Assembly (NCBI RefSeq): GCF_040270295.1
Contig: NZ_JBELOE010000078.1
DNA: 64,000 bases
Origin: Catenovulum sediminis
Lineage (GTDB): Bacteria; Pseudomonadota; Gammaproteobacteria; Enterobacterales; Alteromonadaceae
Strand: one strand, 5' to 3'
The translations under genes and the position numbers were made by a program. Under the pieces are notes generated by a model. It saw only the letters and a list, made by a program, of their open reading frames with translations. It was not told where the DNA came from and did not search any database. Of this stretch, positions 46,658-56,097 are shown piece after piece. Positions within the stretch are counted from its first letter, which is position 1; each line of letters begins with the position of its first letter.

Positions 46658-47961
46658 TAAAATATCCAATCTATACTAAAAGCCATCACATCGATTACTT
46701 CTGAGTCATTGTAAGCCAAGCGCTCTTGAATCCATAAACCGCCACCGTCTTCTTCCACCCAACTTCTTTCATATTGAGCCTTAAATGCGATGTTTGATTT
46801 AAAATCCCAGCGCATACCAATTGCTAAGCTTTTTTGCTCGTATTCGACATTTAGCGCATCGACAACGCCAACAACCGCAGAAGCCGCATCAAAACCTAAG
46901 GCTTGTGTGACACCACCTAATAACATAGGGTTAGGTTGTGTTTGTTGCTGATACCCTTCATCTGTTTTTATGGCAGAAGCAATAATAAAAGGCGTTACAA
47001 CATCACTACGGTAACTGTATTGTAAATACCCCGCGGTACTATCAGGCGCCAAGTCCGACTCAGAAGTTAACTTGCCAAATTCCCCTCGAACCTGACATTC
47101 AAAGTCACGATATTCAAAAGCTACAGATGCATAGTTTAATCTGCTTTCACTTATACTATAGGCCTGTTTGATGACCCCTGCTTCCTGCCAGTTAGGTAAG
47201 CTTTTTAACGGCGAGATGATGCCTGGGTTCGCGAGCAGCTCCAAAAAAGGTTCTACATTTTGGCTTTCAGTATATTCAAATTGAGCTTGAGTATAACTGG
47301 CTCGATATAACCAATTACCATATTCAACTTCAAAATTTAAACCCGCCAGCCAATCAAATTCGTTTTCTGTTTCAACACCAACAACATCTACAACAACATG
47401 TGTTTGGCCAGCAAAAAAATTCGTTTTTAGAAAGGTTGACCCCACTCTCTTTTGGTAAGTTGCGTCAAAACCGTCGACAAACGACAGTGGAATTTGCGCA
47501 TAAAAATCATGCACTGGATAAACCGTATCATGTGCATAACTGATGTAGCGGCTTTCACTTAAAAAATAAATACGCGGAGAAAAACGCCCGACTCTGACCA
47601 ACCAACTGGCTGACGGCGTGTAATTAAGTGTTGCGATTTTAACTCGGTCTAAATCAGAACTTACCATCTCCTCTTGCAAAACAGCTTGGGTGACCAGCTC
47701 GAATTCTTTATTAAACTGATGATTAATCTGAAGACCTAAACGGCTCAAATCAGAAATTTTAAAATCACCGCGATAACCTTCTTCAGGCGCTGCAATATCA
47801 GAGCGAAAACCCAGTTGAGTACTGTCTGCATGATAGCCAGCAATAGAGCCAAAGCCAGATATTTGAGTCCCCTGTGCTGCTACATTACCTGCAACGCAAG
47901 CCAGTGTCGCGGCCAGACAAGTGCACTTAATCACTTGGGTTGCTTTAGGCATACTATTCAT
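46657..47961 (-). CDS. Outer-membrane beta-barrel protein, porin-like
   Basis: The protein has 434 residues with a signal ending VAAQG. The mature part shows alternating beta strands and ends in Phe (FSIDWIF), as in outer-membrane porins. Segments such as INHQFNKEFELVTQAVLQEEM and WLVRVGRFSPRIYF fit a porin-like protein, but I recognise no subfamily. I chose ATG 47961 with GGAAG 5 nt upstream over ATG 47988. It is coupled to the PstS-like protein downstream. Confidence 0.72.
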   Translation of the reverse strand: MNSMPKATQVIKCTCLAATLACVAGNVAAQGTQISGFGSIAGYHADSTQLGFRSDIAAPEEGYRGDFKISDLSRLGLQINHQFNKEFELVTQAVLQEEMVSSDLDRVKIATLNYTPSASWLVRVGRFSPRIYFLSESRYISYAHDTVYPVHDFYAQIPLSFVDGFDATYQKRVGSTFLKTNFFAGQTHVVVDVVGVETENEFDWLAGLNFEVEYGNWLYRASYTQAQFEYTESQNVEPFLELLANPGIISPLKSLPNWQEAGVIKQAYSISESRLNYASVAFEYRDFECQVRGEFGKLTSESDLAPDSTAGYLQYSYRSDVVTPFIIASAIKTDEGYQQQTQPNPMLLGGVTQALGFDAASAVVGVVDALNVEYEQKSLAIGMRWDFKSNIAFKAQYERSWVEEDGGGLWIQERLAYNDSEVIDVMAFSIDWIF

Positions 47962-48039
47962 AATAACTTCCACAAACATATGTAACACTAAATCTAGTGT
48001 ATAACCGATAAAATGACAATTGAGCTCGTTGCCTTATAA

Positions 48040-49047
48040 TTATTTTACACGCGGAATAAAACCAACCGCTTCATACACCTTATCTAATGTTTGTTGGGCA
48101 CGCTGAGATGCTTTTTCAGCGCCCGCCGCCATAATTTTGTCTAACTCAGCGCGTTCACCTCGTAATTGCGCAAAACGCGTTTGAATCGGCTCTAATAATG
48201 CGACAACAGCTTCAGCGGTATCCTTTTTCAAATGACCATACATTTTGTCTTCATACTCAGGTACCAGCGCTTCGATACTGCGACCTGTTGCGCAAGACAA
48301 TAAAGTTAATAAATTCGAAACACCCGCTTTTTCTTCTACATCAAAATAAATACGCGCTTGTTCGTCAGAATCTGTCACCGCTCGTTTAATTTTCTTAGTG
48401 ATTTTTTTCGGGTCTTCTAACAAACCGATAAAATTGCCAGGATTATCATCTGACTTTGACATCTTTTTAGTGGGTTCCAGCAAGCTCATGATTCTTGCGC
48501 CTGTTTCTGGAATATAGGGATCGGGCACTTTAAAAACATTGTCATAAATATTGTTAAAACGAATGGCGATATCTCGACTGAGCTCTAAATGTTGCTTTTG
48601 GTCGTTGCCGACTGGAACTTGATCGGCTTTGTACAACAGTATGTCTGCAGCCATTAAGATAGGATAGGTAAATAAACCGGCATTAATGTTATTTTCATTT
48701 TTTGCCGACTTGTCTTTAAACTGAGTCATACGATTCAGTTCACCCATTTGCGTGTAACAATTTAAAATCCAACCCAACTGTGCATGCTGCGGCACATGCG
48801 ATTGAACAAATACCGTACTTTTATTTGGATCGATGCCACAAGCTAAGTAGAGCGCTAATCCATCAAGACAGGCTTCTCGTAATTTTTCGGGTTCTTGTCT
48901 CACGGTAATGGCGTGTAAATCAACCAGTGAAAAGAGGCAATCATAATCATCTTGCATTTTAACCCATTGACGCAGGGCTCCCATGTAGTTACCAATTGTT
49001 AACTCACCACTAGGCTGTGCGCCACTTAATACGACGGGTTTACTCAT
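48040..49047 (-). CDS. trpS: Tryptophanyl-tRNA synthetase
   Basis: TrpS charges tRNA-Trp. The protein has 335 residues (E. coli 334). The class I HIGH variant TIGN occurs in QPSGELTIGNYMGALRQW near the start, and KMSKS in KKMSKSDDNPGNF near 197. Segments GLFTYPILMAADILLYKADQVPVGNDQKQHLELSRDIA are typical. It follows tRNA-Arg on the same strand, 105 bp away. Confidence 0.98.
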   Translation of the reverse strand: MSKPVVLSGAQPSGELTIGNYMGALRQWVKMQDDYDCLFSLVDLHAITVRQEPEKLREACLDGLALYLACGIDPNKSTVFVQSHVPQHAQLGWILNCYTQMGELNRMTQFKDKSAKNENNINAGLFTYPILMAADILLYKADQVPVGNDQKQHLELSRDIAIRFNNIYDNVFKVPDPYIPETGARIMSLLEPTKKMSKSDDNPGNFIGLLEDPKKITKKIKRAVTDSDEQARIYFDVEEKAGVSNLLTLLSCATGRSIEALVPEYEDKMYGHLKKDTAEAVVALLEPIQTRFAQLRGERAELDKIMAAGAEKASQRAQQTLDKVYEAVGFIPRVK

Positions 49048-49151
49048 AATGTCCTCAAATACTTCTATATTGGCTTATCTGCTGTGCAATGATCCGTATC
49101 TTACTCAGTTTTTGCAAGCAAGAATTGTAAATAGATGGTTAATTGTGAAAA

Positions 49152-49227
49152 TGGCGGCCCCACCAGGACTCGAACCTGGATCGATCGCTTAGGAGGCAAC
49201 TGTTCTATCCTGTTGAACTATAGGGCC
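49152..49227 (-). tRNA. tRNA-Arg (anticodon CCT)
   Basis: The 76-nt gene folds as a cloverleaf on the minus strand. The acceptor stem is GGCCCTA with TGGGGCC, and the 3' CCA is encoded (49152-49154). The anticodon loop is CTCCTAA, giving anticodon CCT, which reads AGG. The T-loop GGTTCGAGTCC is standard. Confidence 0.96.
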
Positions 49228-49240
49228 AAATTTGAGCTGA

Positions 49241-49270
49241 ATTTTAGCGAGATTTGTTAAACAATTGCAA
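49241..49270 (-). promoter_or_regulatory. Sigma-70 promoter of tRNA-Arg
   Basis: On the minus strand TTGCAA (49270-49265) and TAAAAT (49246-49241) are separated by 18 nt. The -10 ends 13 nt before the tRNA, which fits a start a few bases upstream of the mature 5' end. Confidence 0.68.
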
Positions 49271-49369
49271 GTTTACTATTCGCTTCTTTTGTTTTGTCAT
49301 ATACAGGGTGTATGCTGATGTTAAGAATTGCTTATCACTTGATCCAACGAAATATAACACGGGAATCGT

Positions 49370-50332
49370 ATGTCTAAAGGGTTACGCTGGCTGATTGCAA
49401 GCATGGTTTTTATTGCGGTTATCAGCTATATGCAAATTACAGTGGGTTGGCAAAATGTGCTCGCACAATGGCAACAGCTATCTATCACCCAACTGCTGCT
49501 CATTACGGCTTTGACTTTTATCAGCTATTACTTACGTGCGTATCGTAGCTATTATTATTTTGGCAAAGCGCTTAACCACCCTTTTAGTTTATATGTCCGA
49601 ATTAACTTTTTACATAATGCCTTGAACAACTTTTTACCGATGCGACTGGGCGAAGCTTCTTTCCCATTGTTTATGAAACAAACTTTTAATTACTCTATCC
49701 TGCGGGCCAGTAGCGGATTGTTGTTGATTCGGTTAATGGATTTACATTGGTTGTTGTTATTATTGAGTCTTTTGGCTGCATTGCAAATTAACACTTTATT
49801 TTGGCTATTAACCCTTGGATGGGTAATTTTGCCGTTTATTGTGTGGCATATTTTTCCTTTTTTGCTGTTAAAACTGCCAAAAAAACTACAACAAAAGGTC
49901 CAATTATTATCGCTTGAAGGGCCTATTGAAGAGTTTAATAAAGAGCGTAATAAAGAGCGAAAAGAAGAGCATAATGCAGCGCTATTTCTAGCCAAAGTAT
50001 ATTGCCAAACAGCATGCATTTGGTTAATCAAGCTTGCTGCACTGGTGTTTATTTTTTCCGCTTTTATTGAACTGGACGGTTTTAAAGCGATTTTTGCCGT
50101 TGTCAGTGCCGACTTAAGCAGTGTATTACCAATCCATGGTTTGGCAGGCAGTGGTACGTTTGAAGCTGCGATACTGGCCGCCTTACTACCTTTTGGTTTG
50201 CAGCCTGAGCGCATTTTAGTCGCCGCAGTCAATTTACATATATATGTATTGGCCGTCACTTTACTATCTATCCCGATTGCCTTGTGCATTAAAGCTAAAC
50301 CTCAGATACATAAAAATGAAATACAAACTTAA
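49370..50332 (+). CDS. UPF0104 / lysylphosphatidylglycerol-synthase-like membrane protein
   Basis: The protein has 320 residues with about eight membrane segments. RAYRSYYYFGKAL, FLHNALNNFLPMRLGEASFPLFMK and a late LPIHGLAGSGTFEAAILAALLPFG match the UPF0104/LPG-synthase TM family (AglD-like), which often accompanies polyprenyl-phosphate glycosyltransferases. It is the first gene of a run of six membrane or transferase genes. Role is unknown but likely in lipid-linked sugar handling. Confidence 0.82.
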   Translation: MSKGLRWLIASMVFIAVISYMQITVGWQNVLAQWQQLSITQLLLITALTFISYYLRAYRSYYYFGKALNHPFSLYVRINFLHNALNNFLPMRLGEASFPLFMKQTFNYSILRASSGLLLIRLMDLHWLLLLLSLLAALQINTLFWLLTLGWVILPFIVWHIFPFLLLKLPKKLQQKVQLLSLEGPIEEFNKERNKERKEEHNAALFLAKVYCQTACIWLIKLAALVFIFSAFIELDGFKAIFAVVSADLSSVLPIHGLAGSGTFEAAILAALLPFGLQPERILVAAVNLHIYVLAVTLLSIPIALCIKAKPQIHKNEIQT

Positions 50333-50429
50333 GATTAGTTTAAGATAAATTTAATCAAGTATTCAGTATTCATTCGTAGCCTTTAGGGCGCTAATACTAG
50401 CTATCGAGAAATGTAGAGATCTGAAAATC

Positions 50430-51494
50430 ATGACAGCAAACCACCCGACCAGCCTTTCAATCGTCATTCCCATGTACAAAGAAGAAGAAAATGCCGAGTT
50501 AATGATTAAACAAATCCATCAAGGTATGGAATTATTTAACGGCCACTGGGAAGTTATTTGTGTAGACGATGGTAGCCCAGATTGTACCTTAGCGAAATTA
50601 CGTCAAGCACAGCAAACGCACGGTGAACATGTCAGAATAATCGAACTGCAACGAAACTTTGGTCAAACAGCAGCGATGCAAGCGGGTATTGATGCCGCAC
50701 GAGGAGAGCTCATTGCAACCTTGGATGGCGATTTACAAAACGATCCACATGATATCCCCCGCATGGTAGATGAATTGCTAGAACGTGATTTAGATCTACT
50801 GCAAGGCTGGCGTAAAAACCGTCAGGATGCGGCCATTAAGCGGAAACTGCCATCGCGTATTGCCAATAAGTTAATCGCTCGCATTACAGGTGTTAAGCTA
50901 CATGATTATGGCTGTAGCTTGAAAATCTACCGCGCCAGTATTTTAAAACAAATTCGTTTATTTGGTGAAATGCACCGTTTTATTCCGGTTTGGGTAGCCG
51001 GTATTACTGCGCCTCACCGTATCGGTGAAACAATCGTTAGCCATCACGCACGGCAGTTTGGTGAATCTAAATACGGCATTAGCCGCACATTTAGGGTGAT
51101 TATTGATTTACTGTCGGTATTTTTCTTTTTGCGTTACAAAGCCCGTCCCGGTCATTTTTTTGGTTCAATTGGACTCACCAGTGGCGCGATTGGCGGTTTG
51201 TTGATGAGCTGGTTATTGTTCGTTAAGTTCGTTTTGGGTGAGGATATTGGTAATCGCCCTATGCTAATCGTTTCCGTTTTACTATTGGTCATGGCTCTCC
51301 AGTTTTTAACCACGGGTGTTGTTGCCGAGATGCTCAGTCGCATTTTTTTCCAAGGCTCCGAAGGGCGTAACTTTGTTGTTAGAAAAATATGTGAACCACA
51401 AGAGCAAAATGCTTGGTTTGTGCAAAAAGTGCAAAGTGCAAAGACGCCAGAACAACAGACGAAAATAGAAAATAATACAGATGAAAAAGTTTGA
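50430..51494 (+). CDS. GT2-family polyprenyl-phosphate glycosyltransferase
   Basis: The protein has 354 residues. The GT2 domain covers about 1-230, with SIVIPMYKEEENAE, CVDDGSPD (about 46-53) and the metal-site TLDGDLQNDPHDIP (about 96-109). Two membrane segments lie at about 250-272 and 282-305, as in ArnC and dolichol-phosphate mannose synthase-like enzymes. It probably puts a sugar on undecaprenyl phosphate at the cytoplasmic face. The donor sugar is not known. It overlaps the next gene by 14 bp. Confidence 0.88.
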   Translation: MTANHPTSLSIVIPMYKEEENAELMIKQIHQGMELFNGHWEVICVDDGSPDCTLAKLRQAQQTHGEHVRIIELQRNFGQTAAMQAGIDAARGELIATLDGDLQNDPHDIPRMVDELLERDLDLLQGWRKNRQDAAIKRKLPSRIANKLIARITGVKLHDYGCSLKIYRASILKQIRLFGEMHRFIPVWVAGITAPHRIGETIVSHHARQFGESKYGISRTFRVIIDLLSVFFFLRYKARPGHFFGSIGLTSGAIGGLLMSWLLFVKFVLGEDIGNRPMLIVSVLLLVMALQFLTTGVVAEMLSRIFFQGSEGRNFVVRKICEPQEQNAWFVQKVQSAKTPEQQTKIENNTDEKV

Positions 51495-53064
51495 GTTGTC
51501 ACATCCTGTTGTATTAACCGCTTTTATCTTTGTCGGTTTTTTACTTAACTTATCCGCTATCCCGCTTTTTGATGTTGATGAAGGGGCGTTTTCAGAAGCC
51601 ACCCGTGAAATGTTAAATACAGGTGTTTGGTCTGCCACGTATTTAGATGGGCAACCCAGGTACGATAAACCGATTTTAACCTATTGGGTGCAGGCTGTTT
51701 TTGTCAGTATTTTTGGTCTCAATGAATTTGGTTTGCGTATGCACTCAGTTATAAGTGCAGCTTTGTGGGCACTTGCCTGCTTTTTATTTTGTAAAGAGTT
51801 TATCAATAGAAATACTGCAGTTGCTGTACTGGTTATCTTTGCCAGCACGTTATGGATCACGGTAATCGGCCGTGCAGCAACCGCCGATGCATTATTAAAT
51901 CTGTTTATCGCTCTCAGCTTTTTTGATATTTACCGTTATAGCCAACATCAGCAAAGTATTCATTGTTACCGTGCTTGGCTGTGGATGAGCTTAGGTATGT
52001 TAACCAAAGGCCCAGTTGCCGTCGCGATTCCGGCAATCAGCAGTTTAATCTGGTTATTGAGTCTGGGGCATTTTAGAGTTTGGCTTAAAGCCGTTTTAAA
52101 TCCAGTGGGTTGGTTGATATTTTTAAGTGTACTAACCCCTTGGTTGTACATGGTGTGGTTAGAACAAGGCAGTGATTTTTTCTACGGTTTTTTAGTTGAG
52201 CATAATTTAAAACGCTTTACCGCAACCAAAGAAGGTCATGGTGGCTCATGGTACTATTATTTATTGGTTTTACCGCTGATCATTCTGCCCTATTCAGGTT
52301 TAATATTGAACCCCATTCGCCGCTGCGCACGCCTTTGGCTAAACCCGCTTAATCGCCTATTAATAATTTGGTTTAGTGTTGTTTTTATGCTGGTATCGAT
52401 ATCACAAACACAACTTCCGCATTATGTATTATATGGTGTCACACCCTTACTGATATTGTTTGCTAAATACCGCAACCTTATCAGCCGGCAACATTGGCAA
52501 TGGTTATTTCCTTTAGCGTTTTGTGCAATTCAATTTATTTTGTTGTTTGTTGCACCGGATTTGGCTCAGCAGCAAAACAATTTATACCAACAACAAATGT
52601 TAACCATTGCCACACAGGTATTTAATACACATTATTTAATTGCCAGTGTGATATTATTGCTGCTCGTTTCGGTTTTATATTTTATTCCGCTCAGTTTGTG
52701 GAAACGCTTATCTACCGCCGCTTTACTGCAAACCTTGTTTTGTTACACCTTTCTTATCCCGGCGCTGGCAGAAATACAACAAACCCCAATAAAACAAGCC
52801 GCACTGCAAAGCAAAGATATTGCACAGCCTTTTGTCGCATATAAAATACATATGCCCAGTTTTAGCGTTTATCGACAAGATATTACCCACAGACGTGAAG
52901 TGAAACCCGGTGATTACGTCTACACTCGGGCCGATAGAGTCAGCAGCTTACAGGAAATGTTTGGCCCTCAAAACGTACGAATTTTCTATCAACACGGTGG
53001 CATCGTTTTGGCTGAAATTTTACACAATAAACAACAACGGACTTTGGTTAATGTTGAGAAATGA
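51481..53064 (+). CDS. GT39/ArnT-like membrane glycosyltransferase
   Basis: The protein has 527 residues with about a dozen membrane segments. The ArnT/PMT-type first-loop motif is PLFDVDEGAFSEATREML (acidic DE pair) followed by YDKPILTYW. LVEHNLKRFTATKEGHGG is the second typical loop. Such enzymes move sugars from polyprenyl phosphate to an acceptor at the periplasmic face; the acceptor may be lipid A. It overlaps the PAP2 gene by 14 bp. Confidence 0.85.
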   Translation: MKKFELSHPVVLTAFIFVGFLLNLSAIPLFDVDEGAFSEATREMLNTGVWSATYLDGQPRYDKPILTYWVQAVFVSIFGLNEFGLRMHSVISAALWALACFLFCKEFINRNTAVAVLVIFASTLWITVIGRAATADALLNLFIALSFFDIYRYSQHQQSIHCYRAWLWMSLGMLTKGPVAVAIPAISSLIWLLSLGHFRVWLKAVLNPVGWLIFLSVLTPWLYMVWLEQGSDFFYGFLVEHNLKRFTATKEGHGGSWYYYLLVLPLIILPYSGLILNPIRRCARLWLNPLNRLLIIWFSVVFMLVSISQTQLPHYVLYGVTPLLILFAKYRNLISRQHWQWLFPLAFCAIQFILLFVAPDLAQQQNNLYQQQMLTIATQVFNTHYLIASVILLLLVSVLYFIPLSLWKRLSTAALLQTLFCYTFLIPALAEIQQTPIKQAALQSKDIAQPFVAYKIHMPSFSVYRQDITHRREVKPGDYVYTRADRVSSLQEMFGPQNVRIFYQHGGIVLAEILHNKQQRTLVNVEK

Positions 53065-53842
53065 ATCCAAACTTATATTTATTGTCAGTGCCTTATTGTT
53101 AATGGCCGCGCTGAGCACCTATGTAATATTCGGTTATCACGCCGGTTTTATCCCGCTAAATACATTGGGGCAACTGTTTCCGAATGCGTTTTGGGCCGCT
53201 ACAACCTTACTGGGTGATACTTATGTTGCTGTAAGTTTAACCTTTTTTTTATTGGCCATGCACAAACGTCTGCTACCTGCAGCGCTGATCGCGACGCTTC
53301 CGGCAACAATCATAGCGCAAAGTTTTAAGCGAGGCATGCCAATTGACCGACCCTCAGCTGTGTTAGATGAACAGACTTTTAATCAAATAGGCCGGGTATT
53401 AGAAATGGGCAGTTTTCCGTCCGGCCACACCATGACTGCTGCCGTGCTGGTGGGTTTATTTATTATGTTTAGCCAATATCCGTGGCAGCGAATGTTAATG
53501 CTATGCGTGCTCTTTATAGCTGGCATTAGCCGAGTCATGGTTGGCGCGCATTGGCCAGTAGATATTATGGTTGGGGCAGCGGTTGGCTTACTCAGTGCGT
53601 GGCTAGGTTATTACATTGCACACAAATACAATTTAGGTACACATTGGAGTAGCCAATTGATTTTATTTATTTTGCCCTGCTACGCTGCGTATAGAGTTTT
53701 TACCCATGACGGCGGATATCCACAGGGGCATGGATTTGCCATTATGATCACCAGCTTAGCCATTGTTTATTACCTATTTGACTTGGTTAAACGTCACCGC
53801 TTATGTCTCACTAGACGCATCCAAAAATTAAGATTCAACTAG
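53051..53842 (+). CDS. PAP2-family phosphatase
   Basis: The protein has 263 residues with about six membrane segments. The three phosphatase motifs are complete: KRGMPIDRP (93-101), PSGH (123-126) and RVMVGAH (161-167). I chose ATG 53051, inside the previous gene, over a far upstream ATG at 52910 that would add an unrelated extension. It probably removes phosphate from undecaprenyl pyrophosphate or lipid A. Confidence 0.87.
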   Translation: MLRNESKLIFIVSALLLMAALSTYVIFGYHAGFIPLNTLGQLFPNAFWAATTLLGDTYVAVSLTFFLLAMHKRLLPAALIATLPATIIAQSFKRGMPIDRPSAVLDEQTFNQIGRVLEMGSFPSGHTMTAAVLVGLFIMFSQYPWQRMLMLCVLFIAGISRVMVGAHWPVDIMVGAAVGLLSAWLGYYIAHKYNLGTHWSSQLILFILPCYAAYRVFTHDGGYPQGHGFAIMITSLAIVYYLFDLVKRHRLCLTRRIQKLRFN

Positions 53843-53852
53843 GTTTTAAAAC

Positions 53853-55397
53853 ATGCTGACTGCTTTAAATACATTGACCAACACTTTCTCAAAACAGTTT
53901 TTTTCTAAATCAATATCACAGTCACAGTATTGGTTATATTGTTTAATTTGTATGTTAGTCACCCTGTTTGTTTACCGCGAATGGGTCACCATTTCAACGC
54001 CTATTAGCCTATTTTATGATGAAGCTTATTATTTAAGCTGGGCACAATCATTTGAGTGGGGTTATTATTCAAAACCACCGGTGGTCGCTTGGTTAATTGC
54101 ACTTTCTACCAGCCTGTTTGGTCAAGCAGAATGGGCTGTGAAATTATCTGCGCCCGTTTTATATACAGCTACAGCATATTTGCTGTATTGCATAAATAGC
54201 CGATTGTTCTCACCACGTGCCGGTTTTTGGGCGGCCTGTATTTTTATCACGATGCCACTGGTGAGCCTGAATTCTCTTTTTGTCACAACCGATGCGCCAC
54301 AGTTATTCTTTTGGGCATTAGCTAGCTACTTTTTTATCCGCGCAAATGAAAAAAACCACTGGGTATGGTGGTTACTAGCAGGTTGCGCTGGTGGTTTAGG
54401 TTTATTATCTAAGTACACCTTTATTCTGCTGCCCGTCGCTTTTTTGTGTTTTGCTCTCGTCAGCAAAAAAGGCAAGCGTATTTTACGCAACACTAAATTT
54501 TGGTGTGCTTGTCTGCTGGCAATGTTAATTCTCTTGCCCAATTTATACTGGAACTTTCAGTACGATTTTATTAGTTTTCAACATACTTCTGAAATCTCGA
54601 AACATGGCGAAAATAGTGCGAGTTTTCTCCGTATGTTAGAGTTTTTAGGTTTGCAGCTAATTGTCTTTGGCCCGGCATTTTTAGTTTATTTAATCAGTAA
54701 AATAAAGGCTCACAAACGCCTCCCTAAATTAAAACAACGTGATTCAGTTAAACTATTGTGGTGTCTTTTTTGGCCAACGATTGTCGTTATATCACTGCAG
54801 GCATTTTTAGCTCGAGCGAATATGAACTGGGCAGCTTCAGCCTATGTAGCTGCAAGTTTATTGGCGGGCTTTTATATCAGCCGGCAGAAAAAACCAAGCT
54901 GGCTAATTGCAGGTTTATTTTGTAATTTATTGTTAATGCTTAGCTTTTATCACTTTAATAGCTTTACTAAAACGATAGGTGTTGAACGCACTCAACACAA
55001 TGATCCATTTAAACGTATAGTCGGTTGGCCTGAATTTGTCGCTCAGTTTCAGCCTTATTTTAATCTTTATCCCGATCATAAATTAGCCAGCAACTCGCGT
55101 AAATTACTGGCTTATTTTGGCTATTACCTGCAGCCAAACGATTTTACCGGAATTTCAATGGATGGTGACTTACATATAGACCACCATTACGATTTGATGT
55201 ACTCAATGGGTGAAAGTAGTGAGTCTCAGTTTCTCTTTATCACAGATAATTGGAATGAAGATAAACTTAAGCAATATTTTCATCAGGTCGAACTTGTTAC
55301 TCAACAATCTTTACCGATATACAGTTCGATGCAGCGCCAAGCCGATTTATACAAAGTTGCCGGTTTTAAAGGATACTTGGATGAAAAAACTCAATAA
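53853..55397 (+). CDS. Second GT39-like membrane glycosyltransferase
   Basis: The protein has 514 residues with about ten membrane segments. It has the typical opening ISLFYDEAYYLSWAQSFEWGYYSKPPVVAWL and MPLVSLNSLFVTTDAPQLFFWAL, as in GT39/PMT-type enzymes. The C-terminal ~130 residues are soluble. It differs from the gene at 51481, so the two are not recent duplicates. Two such enzymes in one operon suggest two sugar additions or two acceptors. The gene overlaps the next one by 17 bp. Confidence 0.83.
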   Translation: MLTALNTLTNTFSKQFFSKSISQSQYWLYCLICMLVTLFVYREWVTISTPISLFYDEAYYLSWAQSFEWGYYSKPPVVAWLIALSTSLFGQAEWAVKLSAPVLYTATAYLLYCINSRLFSPRAGFWAACIFITMPLVSLNSLFVTTDAPQLFFWALASYFFIRANEKNHWVWWLLAGCAGGLGLLSKYTFILLPVAFLCFALVSKKGKRILRNTKFWCACLLAMLILLPNLYWNFQYDFISFQHTSEISKHGENSASFLRMLEFLGLQLIVFGPAFLVYLISKIKAHKRLPKLKQRDSVKLLWCLFWPTIVVISLQAFLARANMNWAASAYVAASLLAGFYISRQKKPSWLIAGLFCNLLLMLSFYHFNSFTKTIGVERTQHNDPFKRIVGWPEFVAQFQPYFNLYPDHKLASNSRKLLAYFGYYLQPNDFTGISMDGDLHIDHHYDLMYSMGESSESQFLFITDNWNEDKLKQYFHQVELVTQQSLPIYSSMQRQADLYKVAGFKGYLDEKTQ

Positions 55398-56097
55398 GAT
55401 TTTGCTACGTAAAGATATGTTGTTATGTTTTTTGATGGTGTTGTTGTTTGTTCGTTTTCCATCAATAGATATTCAAGTGTCTAGCTGGTTTTATGATAGC
55501 CAGAAAGAAATATTCCATTTAGCAGACCATCCGTTTGTTCAGTTTATTTATAATCTTTTTGCCAAGCCTCACATCATCATTTTGCCTGTTTTGATATTTG
55601 CCGCTGTTTATTGCTTTAATAAATATAAACAGGATTATCATAAAAAATATGTTTGCAGTTTTTTGTTGGCGTCTTTGCTTATAGGGCCGGGTTTAATCGT
55701 CAATGAGCTGATAAAAAACAATTCTATTGGCCGTGCTAGGCCCGCTCAGGTACAGGAATTTGGTGGGCAAAACACCTTTACGGCCGCTTTTGTCTATTCA
55801 GGTCAATGCCAGACAAATTGCTCATTTGTCAGTGGACATGCTGCAATCGGTTTTTACTTTATTGGTTTAGCTTGGTTATTGCGCCGCCGAGAAGCATTTT
55901 ATTGGGGGTTGGCTATTGGCATTATGGTTAGTTTTACCCGCATTGCAAAAGGTGGCCACTTTTTAAGTGACACTGTATTTGCTTTTTGGGTGGTCTATTT
56001 TACCAATTTAACGCTTGCGTATTGGTTTAAACTAGAATTCCCCAAACAGGCTGTAAAAGACTTCACATTAACTAAGCTCAGCAAAAAAAGTGGTTAA
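55381..56097 (+). CDS. Second PAP2-family phosphatase
   Basis: The protein has 238 residues with about six membrane segments. Motifs are KNNSIGRARP (112-121; one residue longer than the usual KX6RP), SGH (151-153) and RIAKGGH (187-193). I chose ATG 55381 rather than the upstream in-frame ATG at 55210 inside the previous gene. It resembles LpxE/LpxF-type lipid A phosphatases or undecaprenyl-pyrophosphate phosphatases; the class cannot be settled. The stop overlaps the convergent OmpK-like gene by 4 bp. Confidence 0.85.
   Translation: MKKLNKILLRKDMLLCFLMVLLFVRFPSIDIQVSSWFYDSQKEIFHLADHPFVQFIYNLFAKPHIIILPVLIFAAVYCFNKYKQDYHKKYVCSFLLASLLIGPGLIVNELIKNNSIGRARPAQVQEFGGQNTFTAAFVYSGQCQTNCSFVSGHAAIGFYFIGLAWLLRRREAFYWGLAIGIMVSFTRIAKGGHFLSDTVFAFWVVYFTNLTLAYWFKLEFPKQAVKDFTLTKLSKKSG

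Noticed and set aside
52910..53050. N-terminal extension of the first PAP2 protein
   Set aside because: The extra residues lie wholly within the preceding GT39 gene in another frame and have no PAP2 similarity.
55210..55380. N-terminal extension of the second PAP2 protein
   Set aside because: The extension lies within the preceding gene, and ATG 55381 starts a normal PAP2 length.
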